Assembly (NCBI GenBank): GCA_946410525.1
Contig: CAMKAQ010000068.1
Coordinates: forward strand, 1-5,750
Length of the DNA: 5,750 nt
Source: an uncultured Caryophanales bacterium
Lineage (GTDB): Bacteria; Bacillota_I; Bacilli_A; RFN20; CAG-826
Reading direction: 5' to 3'
Every line of letters starts with the position of its first letter. The stretch's first letter is position 1. The notes below the pieces were generated by a model. The model saw only the letters and a list, made by a program, of their open reading frames with translations. It made no database searches and was not told where the DNA came from. Positions 1 to 4,907 of the stretch are shown piece after piece. Made by a program: the position numbers and the translations under genes.

Positions 1-345
1 GATATAAATCATGATTCCCTTGGTTTCTGTAGGGGTTTTTGAGAAATCTTCGACGACGTTTTCGACTTCTTCCTTCTTAATTCCATCCTCTTCTTCGCCA
101 AGGATATGGAAGTCCATATAGGTGCCATGGTCGATACGGCCGCAGCTCCTACACTCTTCGCAGGCTAAAGGATTTGGGTGATCGCAGATAAGGCTCTTGG
201 CCATGTATTTGGCGGTTTCCAAAAGAGGAGTTCCAGACTCGCCGCATAAAAGATATGCATGCGCCAAACGTTTGTTCTCGATGGCGTTGGCAAAGGTTCT
301 ATATACAAGCGGTTGTTTCTTCTCTAGGTAATCGCCGAATCTCAT
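1..345 (-). CDS. holB: DNA polymerase III delta prime subunit, N-terminal part (runs off the window)
   Basis: This is the first 115 codons of the clamp-loader delta prime subunit, which joins tau/gamma and delta in the complex that loads the sliding clamp onto primed DNA. The N-terminus resembles that of DnaX in this window: both have a LAHAYL/MAHAYL segment followed by a P-loop position. Here the loop reads GESGTPLLE (about residues 35-43) and lacks the GKT lysine and threonine, as expected of a delta prime that does not hydrolyse ATP. A zinc-module cysteine set, C54, C62, C65 and C68, follows and matches the spacing in DnaX. The frame is open to base 1, so the rest of the AAA+ fold and the collar domain are missing; the family is usually about 300 residues or more. 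The ATG overlaps the tmk TGA stop (ATGA), so translation is probably coupled. A weak AGG lies about 10 nt upstream. The identification rests on domain resemblance plus operon context. Confidence 0.88.
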   Translation of the reverse strand, partial: MRFGDYLEKKQPLVYRTFANAIENKRLAHAYLLCGESGTPLLETAKYMAKSLICDHPNPLACEECRSCGRIDHGTYMDFHILGEEEDGIKKEEVENVVEDFSKTPTETKGIMIYI

Positions 346-962
346 TTCTTTAACCTATCTTCGATGGCTTTATAAGACTCTTCAAAGACTTCGTCAGGAC
401 CCTTGGAGGCATCGATGATGACAAACCTCTCAGGGAATCTCTTCGCAAGTTCATGGAATGAATCGCGGACTTTGTTATGGAAGGTGAGCTTCTCGACGTC
501 GAGGCGGTTTACTTCTCTTTGGCTATTCGCGGCGATTCTCGCTAAACCCACTTCAGGCTTGATGTCGAAGAGGATAGTGAGGTCAGGAAGCATTCCTTCG
601 GTCGCGAAAAGGTTCATGTTATAGACGTTATCGATTCCGATTTCACGGGCTCCGCCTTGATAGGCGAGGGAAGAATCGATGAAACGGTCGCAAAGGACCA
701 ACTTGCCCTCTTTGAGGGCAGGGATGACTTTCTCAACTAAGTGCTGACGGCGGCTTGCGGCATATAAAAGAGCCTCGGTGCGAGGATCCATGGCCGTGTT
801 CTTCTTGTCGAGGATGACGTTTCTGATCTCTTCGGCGATTGGGGTTCCGCCTGGTTCTCTTGTCAAAACGATCTCATATCCTTCGGAAGTGAGTTTCTCG
901 ACGATTCTTTTTATGGCTGTGCTTTTGCCAGCGCCTTCTCCGCCTTCAAATGTGATGAACAT
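342..962 (-). CDS. tmk: Thymidylate (dTMP) kinase
   Basis: This cytosolic enzyme phosphorylates dTMP to dTDP using ATP, the step that commits thymidylate to dTTP synthesis. The 206-residue length is typical. The P-loop [10 protein letters not shown] spans residues 6-15. The TREPGGT dTMP-binding loop is at 34-40. The DR motif [13 protein letters not shown] is at 92-104. The core strand [10 protein letters not shown] is at 125-134. The lid is at about 144-154 and contains R149 and the NRLD sequence. Basic residues in the lid with an alanine in the P-loop suggest a lid-arginine enzyme like that of E. coli. DRF instead of DRY is also found, from memory, in the Bacillus enzyme and is not odd. The start is one base after the recR stop, with a strong purine-rich site (AAGGAAGGAAG) just upstream inside the recR end. 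It ends in TGA, which overlaps the holB ATG. Confidence 0.97.
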   Translation of the reverse strand: MFITFEGGEGAGKSTAIKRIVEKLTSEGYEIVLTREPGGTPIAEEIRNVILDKKNTAMDPRTEALLYAASRRQHLVEKVIPALKEGKLVLCDRFIDSSLAYQGGAREIGIDNVYNMNLFATEGMLPDLTILFDIKPEVGLARIAANSQREVNRLDVEKLTFHNKVRDSFHELAKRFPERFVIIDASKGPDEVFEESYKAIEDRLKK

Positions 963-963
963 G

Positions 964-1560
964 TTAGATCTTCTTCCTTCCTTCGAACGCTTTTGACAAA
1001 GTCAACGCATCCGCGTAATCAAGGGATGAACCCATTGGTAAGCCATAACCTAACCTGGTGATGGTCGGAACCACTCCATCAAGGACTTTGGCGATGAATA
1101 AAGCGGTGGTCTCACCATCGATGGTTGGGTTGGTGGCAATGATGACTTCGGTAGCCTCGTTCTCTTTGACGCGATCAAGAAGCGACTTGATGTTGAGATC
1201 ATCAGGTCCGATTCCGTGGCTAGGGGAGACGACTCCTCCAAGCACGTGGAAAACTCCATCAAAGGAATTCATTTTCTCAATCGCCAATGCGTCTTTCGCT
1301 TCGCTTACGACGCAGATGGTTTTCTTATTCCGTGCGGGATTTGCACAGATTTCACACTTTTCGTCCTCGGTATATAGTCCGCATACCGGGCATGGATGGA
1401 TGTTTGAGGAAACGTCTTTGATGGCCTTCACAAAATCATCCCGGTCTTCTTCTTTCATACGAAGTACGGCATAGGCCATACGCTCAGCGCTTTTGACGCC
1501 GATGCCGGGAAGCTTGCTGAATGATTCAATTAATTCTGTCAAAGAGCGGAGTTCTTTCAT
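964..1560 (-). CDS. recR: Recombination mediator protein RecR
   Basis: RecR forms a ring-shaped clamp on DNA and, with RecO and RecF, helps load RecA onto SSB-coated single strands during gap repair. The 198 residues match the family length. The domains appear in the expected order. A helix-hairpin-helix ([13 protein letters not shown]) is at about 17-29. A four-cysteine zinc finger uses C57, C60, C69 and C72. A Toprim domain follows, with ICVVSEAKD (E87) and the ATNPTIDGE segment (E150). A C-terminal Walker-B-like [16 protein letters not shown] is at 169-184. No key residue is missing. The ATG shares its A with the ybaB stop (TAATG). The ybaB-recR pairing is one of the most conserved gene neighbourhoods in bacteria and supports the call. 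Confidence 0.98.
   Translation of the reverse strand: MKELRSLTELIESFSKLPGIGVKSAERMAYAVLRMKEEDRDDFVKAIKDVSSNIHPCPVCGLYTEDEKCEICANPARNKKTICVVSEAKDALAIEKMNSFDGVFHVLGGVVSPSHGIGPDDLNIKSLLDRVKENEATEVIIATNPTIDGETTALFIAKVLDGVVPTITRLGYGLPMGSSLDYADALTLSKAFEGRKKI
974..984 (-). promoter_or_regulatory. Ribosome binding site of tmk within the recR end
   Basis: A purine-rich AAGGAAGGAAG lies about 11 nt before the tmk ATG, inside the last codons of recR (residues KAFEGRKK). It supports the chosen tmk start one base after the recR stop. Confidence 0.65.
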
Positions 1561-1865
1561 TAGAATCCGAGGACTCCTCTTTGTCCGGTGACTCTCTCTT
1601 CGATGGCATCGCTCTCAGCCTGGACTTTGTCATAGGCTTCGTTGATGGCCATGGCGAGGGTCTCCTCAACCATTTCTTCGTTATCGGCAGAGAGAGCGTC
1701 TTTGTCGATCTTGATGGCTTTGATCTTTCTGTCGCCCATGATGGTGACTTCGATGATGCCGGCTTTCTTGACGACAAACTCTTTGGCCGCTAATTCTTCG
1801 TGGGCTTTCTTAAGCTCGCGTTCCATTCTTTTAGCATTAGCTAACATTTGCTGCATTGGATTCAT
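1560..1865 (-). CDS. ybaB: YbaB/EbfC family nucleoid-associated DNA-binding protein
   Basis: This small dimeric DNA-binding protein belongs to the YbaB/EbfC family. Members bind DNA as tweezer-like dimers and are associated with the nucleoid, but the exact role is not settled. The 101 residues have the usual shape. An N-terminal helix opens with MNPMQQMLANAKRME. A central beta sheet carries the conserved sequence GIIEVTIMGDRKIKAIKID (about 36-54). A C-terminal helix rich in acidic and alanine residues follows (about 62-90), with a short glycine-containing tail. The start is secure: it lies 7 nt after AAGGAGAGG, the best ribosome binding site of the operon, which overlaps the dnaX stop. The gene sits between dnaX and recR as in Bacillus and E. 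coli. Confidence 0.96.
   Translation of the reverse strand: MNPMQQMLANAKRMERELKKAHEELAAKEFVVKKAGIIEVTIMGDRKIKAIKIDKDALSADNEEMVEETLAMAINEAYDKVQAESDAIEERVTGQRGVLGF
1569..1579 (-). promoter_or_regulatory. recR ribosome binding site inside a short inverted repeat
   Basis: The last ybaB codons contain GAGGAGTCCTC, a perfect inverted repeat around a central G. Its left arm is the only Shine-Dalgarno-like sequence (AGAGGAG) before the recR ATG. A small hairpin (4 bp, 3-nt loop) could hide this site until a ribosome completing ybaB opens it, which would suit the 1-nt TAATG overlap. The repeat is seen; the coupling role is inferred. Confidence 0.4.
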
Positions 1866-1872
1866 ATTATTA

Positions 1873-1881
1873 CCTCTCCTT
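1873..1881 (-). promoter_or_regulatory. Ribosome binding site of ybaB overlapping the dnaX stop
   Basis: AAGGAGAGG is nearly full complementarity to the 16S rRNA 3' end and lies 7 nt before the ybaB ATG. Its first two bases are part of the dnaX TAA stop, so ribosomes finishing dnaX are placed at the ybaB initiation site. It fixes the ybaB start. Confidence 0.85.
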
Positions 1882-3703
1882 ATTTAACTACTGGTAATTG
1901 TAAGACTATGTCTTTCTTGTTTGGCACCTTGCCCATTTGAACTCTCTCGTAATAGTAGGTGCGGACCTTGATGCGATCGTCTGGGTTGAGGGCGTAAACG
2001 AACACCCTACGGCCAAGCATCGCTTCAACGAGATCGGATAGAGCCGCTTGGTTATTAACCAAATTGGCTTTGTCAGCCTGGTTCTTGTGCTGATAGGCAA
2101 GGACCAAAGCTTCTTTGCAAAGGCAGAATGGCGAAGCGTCGCTAAGAAGGCTTGCCACCTTACCGAATTTTGGATCCATCTTGAGTTCTTCAAGAAGAGG
2201 CCACTTATCTTTGAGGGAAAGTCTCTCTTCTTTAGAAGCGAGAACCGAGATGTTGAAGATCTGCTCTTCGGAAAGAACAAAGTTCGTTCCGGTTGTGACG
2301 ATGTCGTAGTGGGCGATCTTCGAGGTGTCGATTGAGGTCGAACGGATGATCGTATCCTCTTTGACTGGTTCCTCTTTTTTTGGCTCTGGAGCTGGTTCCT
2401 CTGGTTCTTCTTTGCTCACAAGCCAATCAGGGACTTCGCCCTTCTTCTTTGGCTCTGGGCTATATTTGTTCTCATTGATGAAATCAAAGAGTGGGCTTTC
2501 TGGTTCTTCTTCGACTGGCTCAGAGACGACTGGCTCTGGGATGACAGGCTCGGGTTTTGGTTCCTCAACCATTGTTTGGACTGGCTTTGGCTCCGCTTTC
2601 TTAACAGGTTTTGGAGCAGGGCCAGCGTTATCGCTTGAAGCCATTCGGAGAAGGGTAAGTTCGAAAAGTGAACGGATGTCAGAGACATTTCTGAAATTGT
2701 TCTGGGCTTCGATGAGAGCGGAGATCATGGAATTGCAATCGGCAGGGGAGAGATTCTTCGCTAAAGTGTCAGCGTTCTCCTTGTCGAGCTTCTCCATAAG
2801 GTCAACGTCATTGGTCTTTTCGTAGATGAGAAGATCTTTGAGCAATGAGATGAGCTCTAATACGAGCCTACGGATATCGATTCCGCCAGCGAGATAGGCT
2901 TCGCTCTTTTTGACGACTTCGGCGACGTTGCCTTCCTTGATTGAAAGGATAAGGTCAACCTTCTCGTCGATGCTCGCTAAGCCATACATGGCGAGGACAT
3001 CTTCTTCGTGGAGGATGTTGTTACTGAAGGCAAGGACTTGGTCGAGGATGGAAAGGGCATCACGCATGCCTCCATCAGCCAAATCGATGATGGTCTTAAG
3101 ACCCGCTTCGGTGTATTTCGTGCCTTCTTTGTCGAGGATTTCGTGTAATTTCTCGCTCATTTCCTCGTAGGAGAGTTTCGAGAAATCGAATCTCTGACAA
3201 CGGGAAAGAATGGTTGGGATGACCTTGAATGGTTCAGTGGTGCAAAGGATGAATATGACGTTCTCCGGTGGTTCCTCGATGGTCTTGAGGAGGGCGTTGA
3301 AAGCGCCGGTCGTCATCATATGGACTTCGTCGATGATATAGACTTTGTAGTTTCCTTTGATTGGGGCGTACCTGACCTTTTCGATGAGGTCACGGACTTG
3401 ATCAACGCCATTGTTTGAGGCGGCGTCGATTTCAATGACGTCTGGGTGGGTGCCGTTAGCGACTTCCTGGCAGTTCTGGCACTGGTTGCACTGATGGCCG
3501 AGGCCTTCTTCGCAGTTAAGGGCTTTGGCGAAAAGACGAGCCATAGAGGTTTTGCCTGTTCCGCGTGGGCCGGCGAAAAGATAAGCGTGAGCCATCTTCC
3601 CGGTTGCGAGGGCGTTCTTAAGCGTGCGCACAATCGGCTTCTGGCCAGCGACTTCTTCGAAAGTCTGAGGACGGTAAGTGAGATATAAAGCTTTATATGA
3701 CAT
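1880..3703 (-). CDS. dnaX: DNA polymerase III tau (and possibly gamma) subunit
   Basis: DnaX is the ATP-hydrolysing motor of the clamp loader; in its long tau form it also organises the replisome through its C-terminus. It has 607 residues, a normal tau length. The AAA+ module shows Walker A GPRGTGKT (45-52), zinc-module cysteines C64, C72, C75 and C78, Walker B with DEVH (125-128), the SRC arginine finger (167-169) and sensor 2 GGMRD (R214). The collar domain III runs to about 358. A proline- and acid-rich linker follows to about 459, then a more conserved C-terminal domain (about 460-607) that should be the polymerase-contacting part. The ATG at 3703 matches the usual family start (MSYKALYLTYRP). 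Its upstream ribosome site is weak (GGA about 10 nt away). An A7 run in the linker may allow a shorter product (separate entry). It heads the operon. Confidence 0.98.
   Translation of the reverse strand: MSYKALYLTYRPQTFEEVAGQKPIVRTLKNALATGKMAHAYLFAGPRGTGKTSMARLFAKALNCEEGLGHQCNQCQNCQEVANGTHPDVIEIDAASNNGVDQVRDLIEKVRYAPIKGNYKVYIIDEVHMMTTGAFNALLKTIEEPPENVIFILCTTEPFKVIPTILSRCQRFDFSKLSYEEMSEKLHEILDKEGTKYTEAGLKTIIDLADGGMRDALSILDQVLAFSNNILHEEDVLAMYGLASIDEKVDLILSIKEGNVAEVVKKSEAYLAGGIDIRRLVLELISLLKDLLIYEKTNDVDLMEKLDKENADTLAKNLSPADCNSMISALIEAQNNFRNVSDIRSLFELTLLRMASSDNAGPAPKPVKKAEPKPVQTMVEEPKPEPVIPEPVVSEPVEEEPESPLFDFINENKYSPEPKKKGEVPDWLVSKEEPEEPAPEPKKEEPVKEDTIIRSTSIDTSKIAHYDIVTTGTNFVLSEEQIFNISVLASKEERLSLKDKWPLLEELKMDPKFGKVASLLSDASPFCLCKEALVLAYQHKNQADKANLVNNQAALSDLVEAMLGRRVFVYALNPDDRIKVRTYYYERVQMGKVPNKKDIVLQLPVVK
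2327..2629 (-). repeat. Low-complexity Pro/Glu/Lys linker in dnaX
   Basis: About 100 codons (residues 359-459) between the collar and the C-terminal domain of DnaX consist largely of imperfect EP, PKP and PEP units. On the plus strand this appears as recurring TGGCTCTGG, TGGTTCCTC and GACTGGCTC words. Such linkers are expected to be flexible and extended and to vary between species. Two non-repetitive aromatic islands interrupt it: PLFDFINENKY (about 404-414) and EVPDWLV (about 423-429). The tract is in frame and uncorrupted, so it is a protein linker and not a DNA repeat element. Confidence 0.85.
2375..2381 (-). promoter_or_regulatory. Candidate -1 slippery heptamer A_AAA_AAA in dnaX
   Basis: The minus strand reads CCA AAA AAA GAG at codons 441-444, giving the X_XXY_YYZ pattern in the correct phase for -1 frameshifting. 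E. coli dnaX uses A_AAA_AAG in the same linker to make gamma. After a -1 slip the frame stays open for 47 codons and stops at 2234-2232, giving a predicted product of 490 residues. A possible two-part stem lies downstream: CGATC (2352-2348) with GATCG (2318-2314), and TTCGA (2342-2338) with TCGAA (2323-2319). It starts about 22 nt past the heptamer, farther than usual. A purine-rich AGAGGA lies about 15 nt upstream, also farther than in E. coli. Phase and location are seen; function is inferred. Confidence 0.4.
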
Positions 3704-3722
3704 ATTTCAGTTTCCGTTTTTG

Positions 3723-3751
3723 ATTATACTCTAACTAGCCTTTTCTCACTA
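3723..3751 (-). promoter_or_regulatory. Putative promoter of the dnaX-ybaB-recR-tmk-holB operon
   Basis: A perfect TATAAT -10 box lies at 3728-3723 on the minus strand. At 17-bp spacing the -35 position (3751-3746) reads TAGTGA, a poor match to TTGACA, and no extended -10 TG is present. Transcription would begin near 3716, leaving a leader of about 13 nt before the dnaX ATG. The weak -35 overlaps the palindrome at 3743-3758, consistent with control by a bound protein. No other promoter is needed downstream, because every gene junction is 14 nt or shorter. Confidence 0.6.
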
Positions 3752-3758
3752 GTGAGAA
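3743..3758. promoter_or_regulatory. Perfect 16-bp palindrome, candidate operator between divergent promoters
   Basis: TTCTCACTAGTGAGAA is identical to its reverse complement over all 16 bases. It is centred at 3750.5, roughly -35 for the dnaX promoter and roughly -60 for the prfA promoter, as inferred from their -10 boxes. A dimeric regulator bound here could block dnaX transcription or act on prfA from upstream. It does not match the CIRCE, CtsR or Bacillus LexA operators as I know them. A terminator is unlikely because there is no loop and no T-tract after the repeat. Function is inferred from position. Confidence 0.5.
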
Positions 3759-3789
3759 TAAAGACTTTTACGACTTCTAGAGAGAATAA
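3749..3789 (+). repeat. 13-bp direct repeat, one mismatch, 28 bp apart
   Basis: CTAGTGAGAATAA (3749-3761) and CTAGAGAGAATAA (3777-3789) agree at 12 of 13 positions. The first copy is the right half of the 16-bp palindrome plus three bases. The second overlaps the -35 position of the prfA promoter. A further CTAG stands 14 bp to the left (3735-3738), so CTAG occurs at 3735, 3749 and 3777. CTAG is scarce in the rest of the window. The arrangement suggests one full and one half site for the same protein. Confidence 0.45.
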
Positions 3790-3803
3790 CCCTATGGTAT
3801 AAT
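3775..3803 (+). promoter_or_regulatory. Putative extended -10 promoter of prfA-prmC
   Basis: TATGGTATAAT at 3793-3803 is a perfect extended -10 element (TRTGN followed by TATAAT). The -35 position at 17-bp spacing (3775-3780) is TTCTAG, a weak match, which an extended -10 can offset. Transcription should start near 3810. A ribosome binding site, AGAGGT at 3815-3820, then precedes the prfA ATG with about 5 nt spacing. The leader is very short, about 15 nt. Confidence 0.7.
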
Positions 3804-3824
3804 CACGAGGCACGAGAGGTTGTT

Positions 3825-4907
3825 ATGGAAGAAAGCATGAGAAAACGCCTTGAAGCCGTCAAGACAAGGTGTGAAGAAATAGATCGTGACCTTAGTGATC
3901 CAGCCATCATGAACAATGTGGCTCTCATCACCGAATTATCCAAAGAAAGGTCCTCGCTTTCAGAAGCTTATGAAGGTTATCAGGAATACCTTAAAGCCGA
4001 AAGCGATTTGAAAGACGCTGACGATATCATCAACAGCGGCGACCCAGAGCTCGCCGAAATGATGAAGCTTGAGAAGAAGTCTCTTATAGAGAAGATGGAG
4101 CAAATCGAAGTCGATCTCCATGGCAAACTTCTTCCAGCCGATCCAAACGATAAGAAGAACATCATCGTTGAGATTCGTGGCGCAGTCGGAGGAGATGAAG
4201 CGAACATCTTCGCTGGCGATTTGTTAAGAATGTATACGAGATACGCTGAGAACCAGGGATGGAAAGTTCAGTACATCGATGGCGAAGAAGGCTCAGCCGG
4301 TGGATACTCCTACGTTTCTTTCATGGTTAAAGGAAAGAACGTTTATTCGAAGCTCAAATTCGAAAGCGGCGCTCACCGCGTTCAGAGAGTCCCTAAGACT
4401 GAAGCCTCTGGTCGTATCCACACTTCAACCGCGACCGTTCTCGTTATGCCTGAAGCGGAAGAAGTCGATGTCAAAATCAACCCAACCGATCTTAAGATCG
4501 ACACATATCGTTCCCAGGGTGCCGGAGGACAAAACGTCAACAAGACCGAGTCCGCTGTTCGTGTCACCCATATCCCAACCGGAATCGTCGTCAGCTGCCA
4601 GACCGAAAAGGCTCAGCTCCAGAACAAAGAAATCTGTATGAGAATGATCCGCGCCAAAGTCCACGACTTCTATCAGTCGCAGCAGGACGACGCCCGCGCT
4701 TCTGAAAGAAAACTCAAAGTCGGAACCGGTGAGAGAAGCGAGAAGATCAGAACCTACAACTATCCACAGAACCGTGTCACCGATCACCGCATCGGTTTCA
4801 CCGTCAACCAATTAGACCGTATCATGGAAGGCGAACTTGATGACGTCATCGAAGCCCTCATCCATTACGATCAGGAACAAAAGCTCTTAGAAGAAAGCAA
4901 CAAATAA
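3825..4907 (+). CDS. prfA: Peptide chain release factor 1
   Basis: RF1 recognises UAA and UAG in the ribosomal A site and triggers hydrolysis of peptidyl-tRNA. The 360-residue length is standard. The N-terminal helical domain covers about 1-105. The codon-reading PxT tripeptide is PKT at 190-192 within RVPKTEASGRIHTS. RF2 would show SPF here, so this is RF1. The catalytic GGQ loop, GAGGQNVNKTESAVR, holds GGQ at 234-236. The conserved RTYNYPQNRVTDHR is at 309-322. Q236 should be the methylation target of PrmC, encoded next. The first ATG (3825) is chosen because AGAGGT lies 5 nt upstream. An in-frame ATG at 3837 (M5), after GGAAGAAAGC, is an alternative that would remove only four residues. 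The middle residue of PxT is lysine instead of the alanine of E. coli; this position varies in the family. Confidence 0.98.
   Translation: MEESMRKRLEAVKTRCEEIDRDLSDPAIMNNVALITELSKERSSLSEAYEGYQEYLKAESDLKDADDIINSGDPELAEMMKLEKKSLIEKMEQIEVDLHGKLLPADPNDKKNIIVEIRGAVGGDEANIFAGDLLRMYTRYAENQGWKVQYIDGEEGSAGGYSYVSFMVKGKNVYSKLKFESGAHRVQRVPKTEASGRIHTSTATVLVMPEAEEVDVKINPTDLKIDTYRSQGAGGQNVNKTESAVRVTHIPTGIVVSCQTEKAQLQNKEICMRMIRAKVHDFYQSQQDDARASERKLKVGTGERSEKIRTYNYPQNRVTDHRIGFTVNQLDRIMEGELDDVIEALIHYDQEQKLLEESNK

Noticed and set aside
228..243. Missing GKT in the HolB P-loop as a sign of a broken gene
   Set aside because: Delta prime subunits normally have a degenerate P-loop and do not hydrolyse ATP. The frame is open and the zinc cysteines are intact.
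663..689. DRF instead of DRY in thymidylate kinase as an unusual active-site change
   Set aside because: [12 protein letters not shown] is, from memory, also the form in Bacillus thymidylate kinase, so it is ordinary for this lineage.
1058..1474. Plus-strand open frame of 138 codons opposite recR
   Set aside because: It lies entirely antisense to recR, whose zinc finger and Toprim motifs are intact. Its translation is serine/threonine-rich with no recognisable domain, and it has no ribosome site.
1906..2280. Minus-strand frame of 124 codons overlapping the dnaX C-terminus
   Set aside because: It is the +1 frame of dnaX, basic and serine-rich without domain features, while the dnaX frame itself continues with family-like sequence. 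It would be entered only by +1 slippage, for which there is no signal.
2325..2825. Plus-strand open frame of 166 codons rich in Gly and Ser opposite dnaX
   Set aside because: It is the complement of the Pro/Glu linker codons of dnaX. The apparent GSG repeats come from reading GGCTCTGG words antisense.
3743..3758. 16-bp palindrome as a transcription terminator
   Set aside because: It has no loop or following T-tract, and it lies between two gene starts where no transcript needs to end.
4425..4811. Minus-strand open frame of 128 codons opposite prfA
   Set aside because: It is antisense to the most conserved part of RF1 (PxT to GGQ) and has no ribosome site or recognisable motif.
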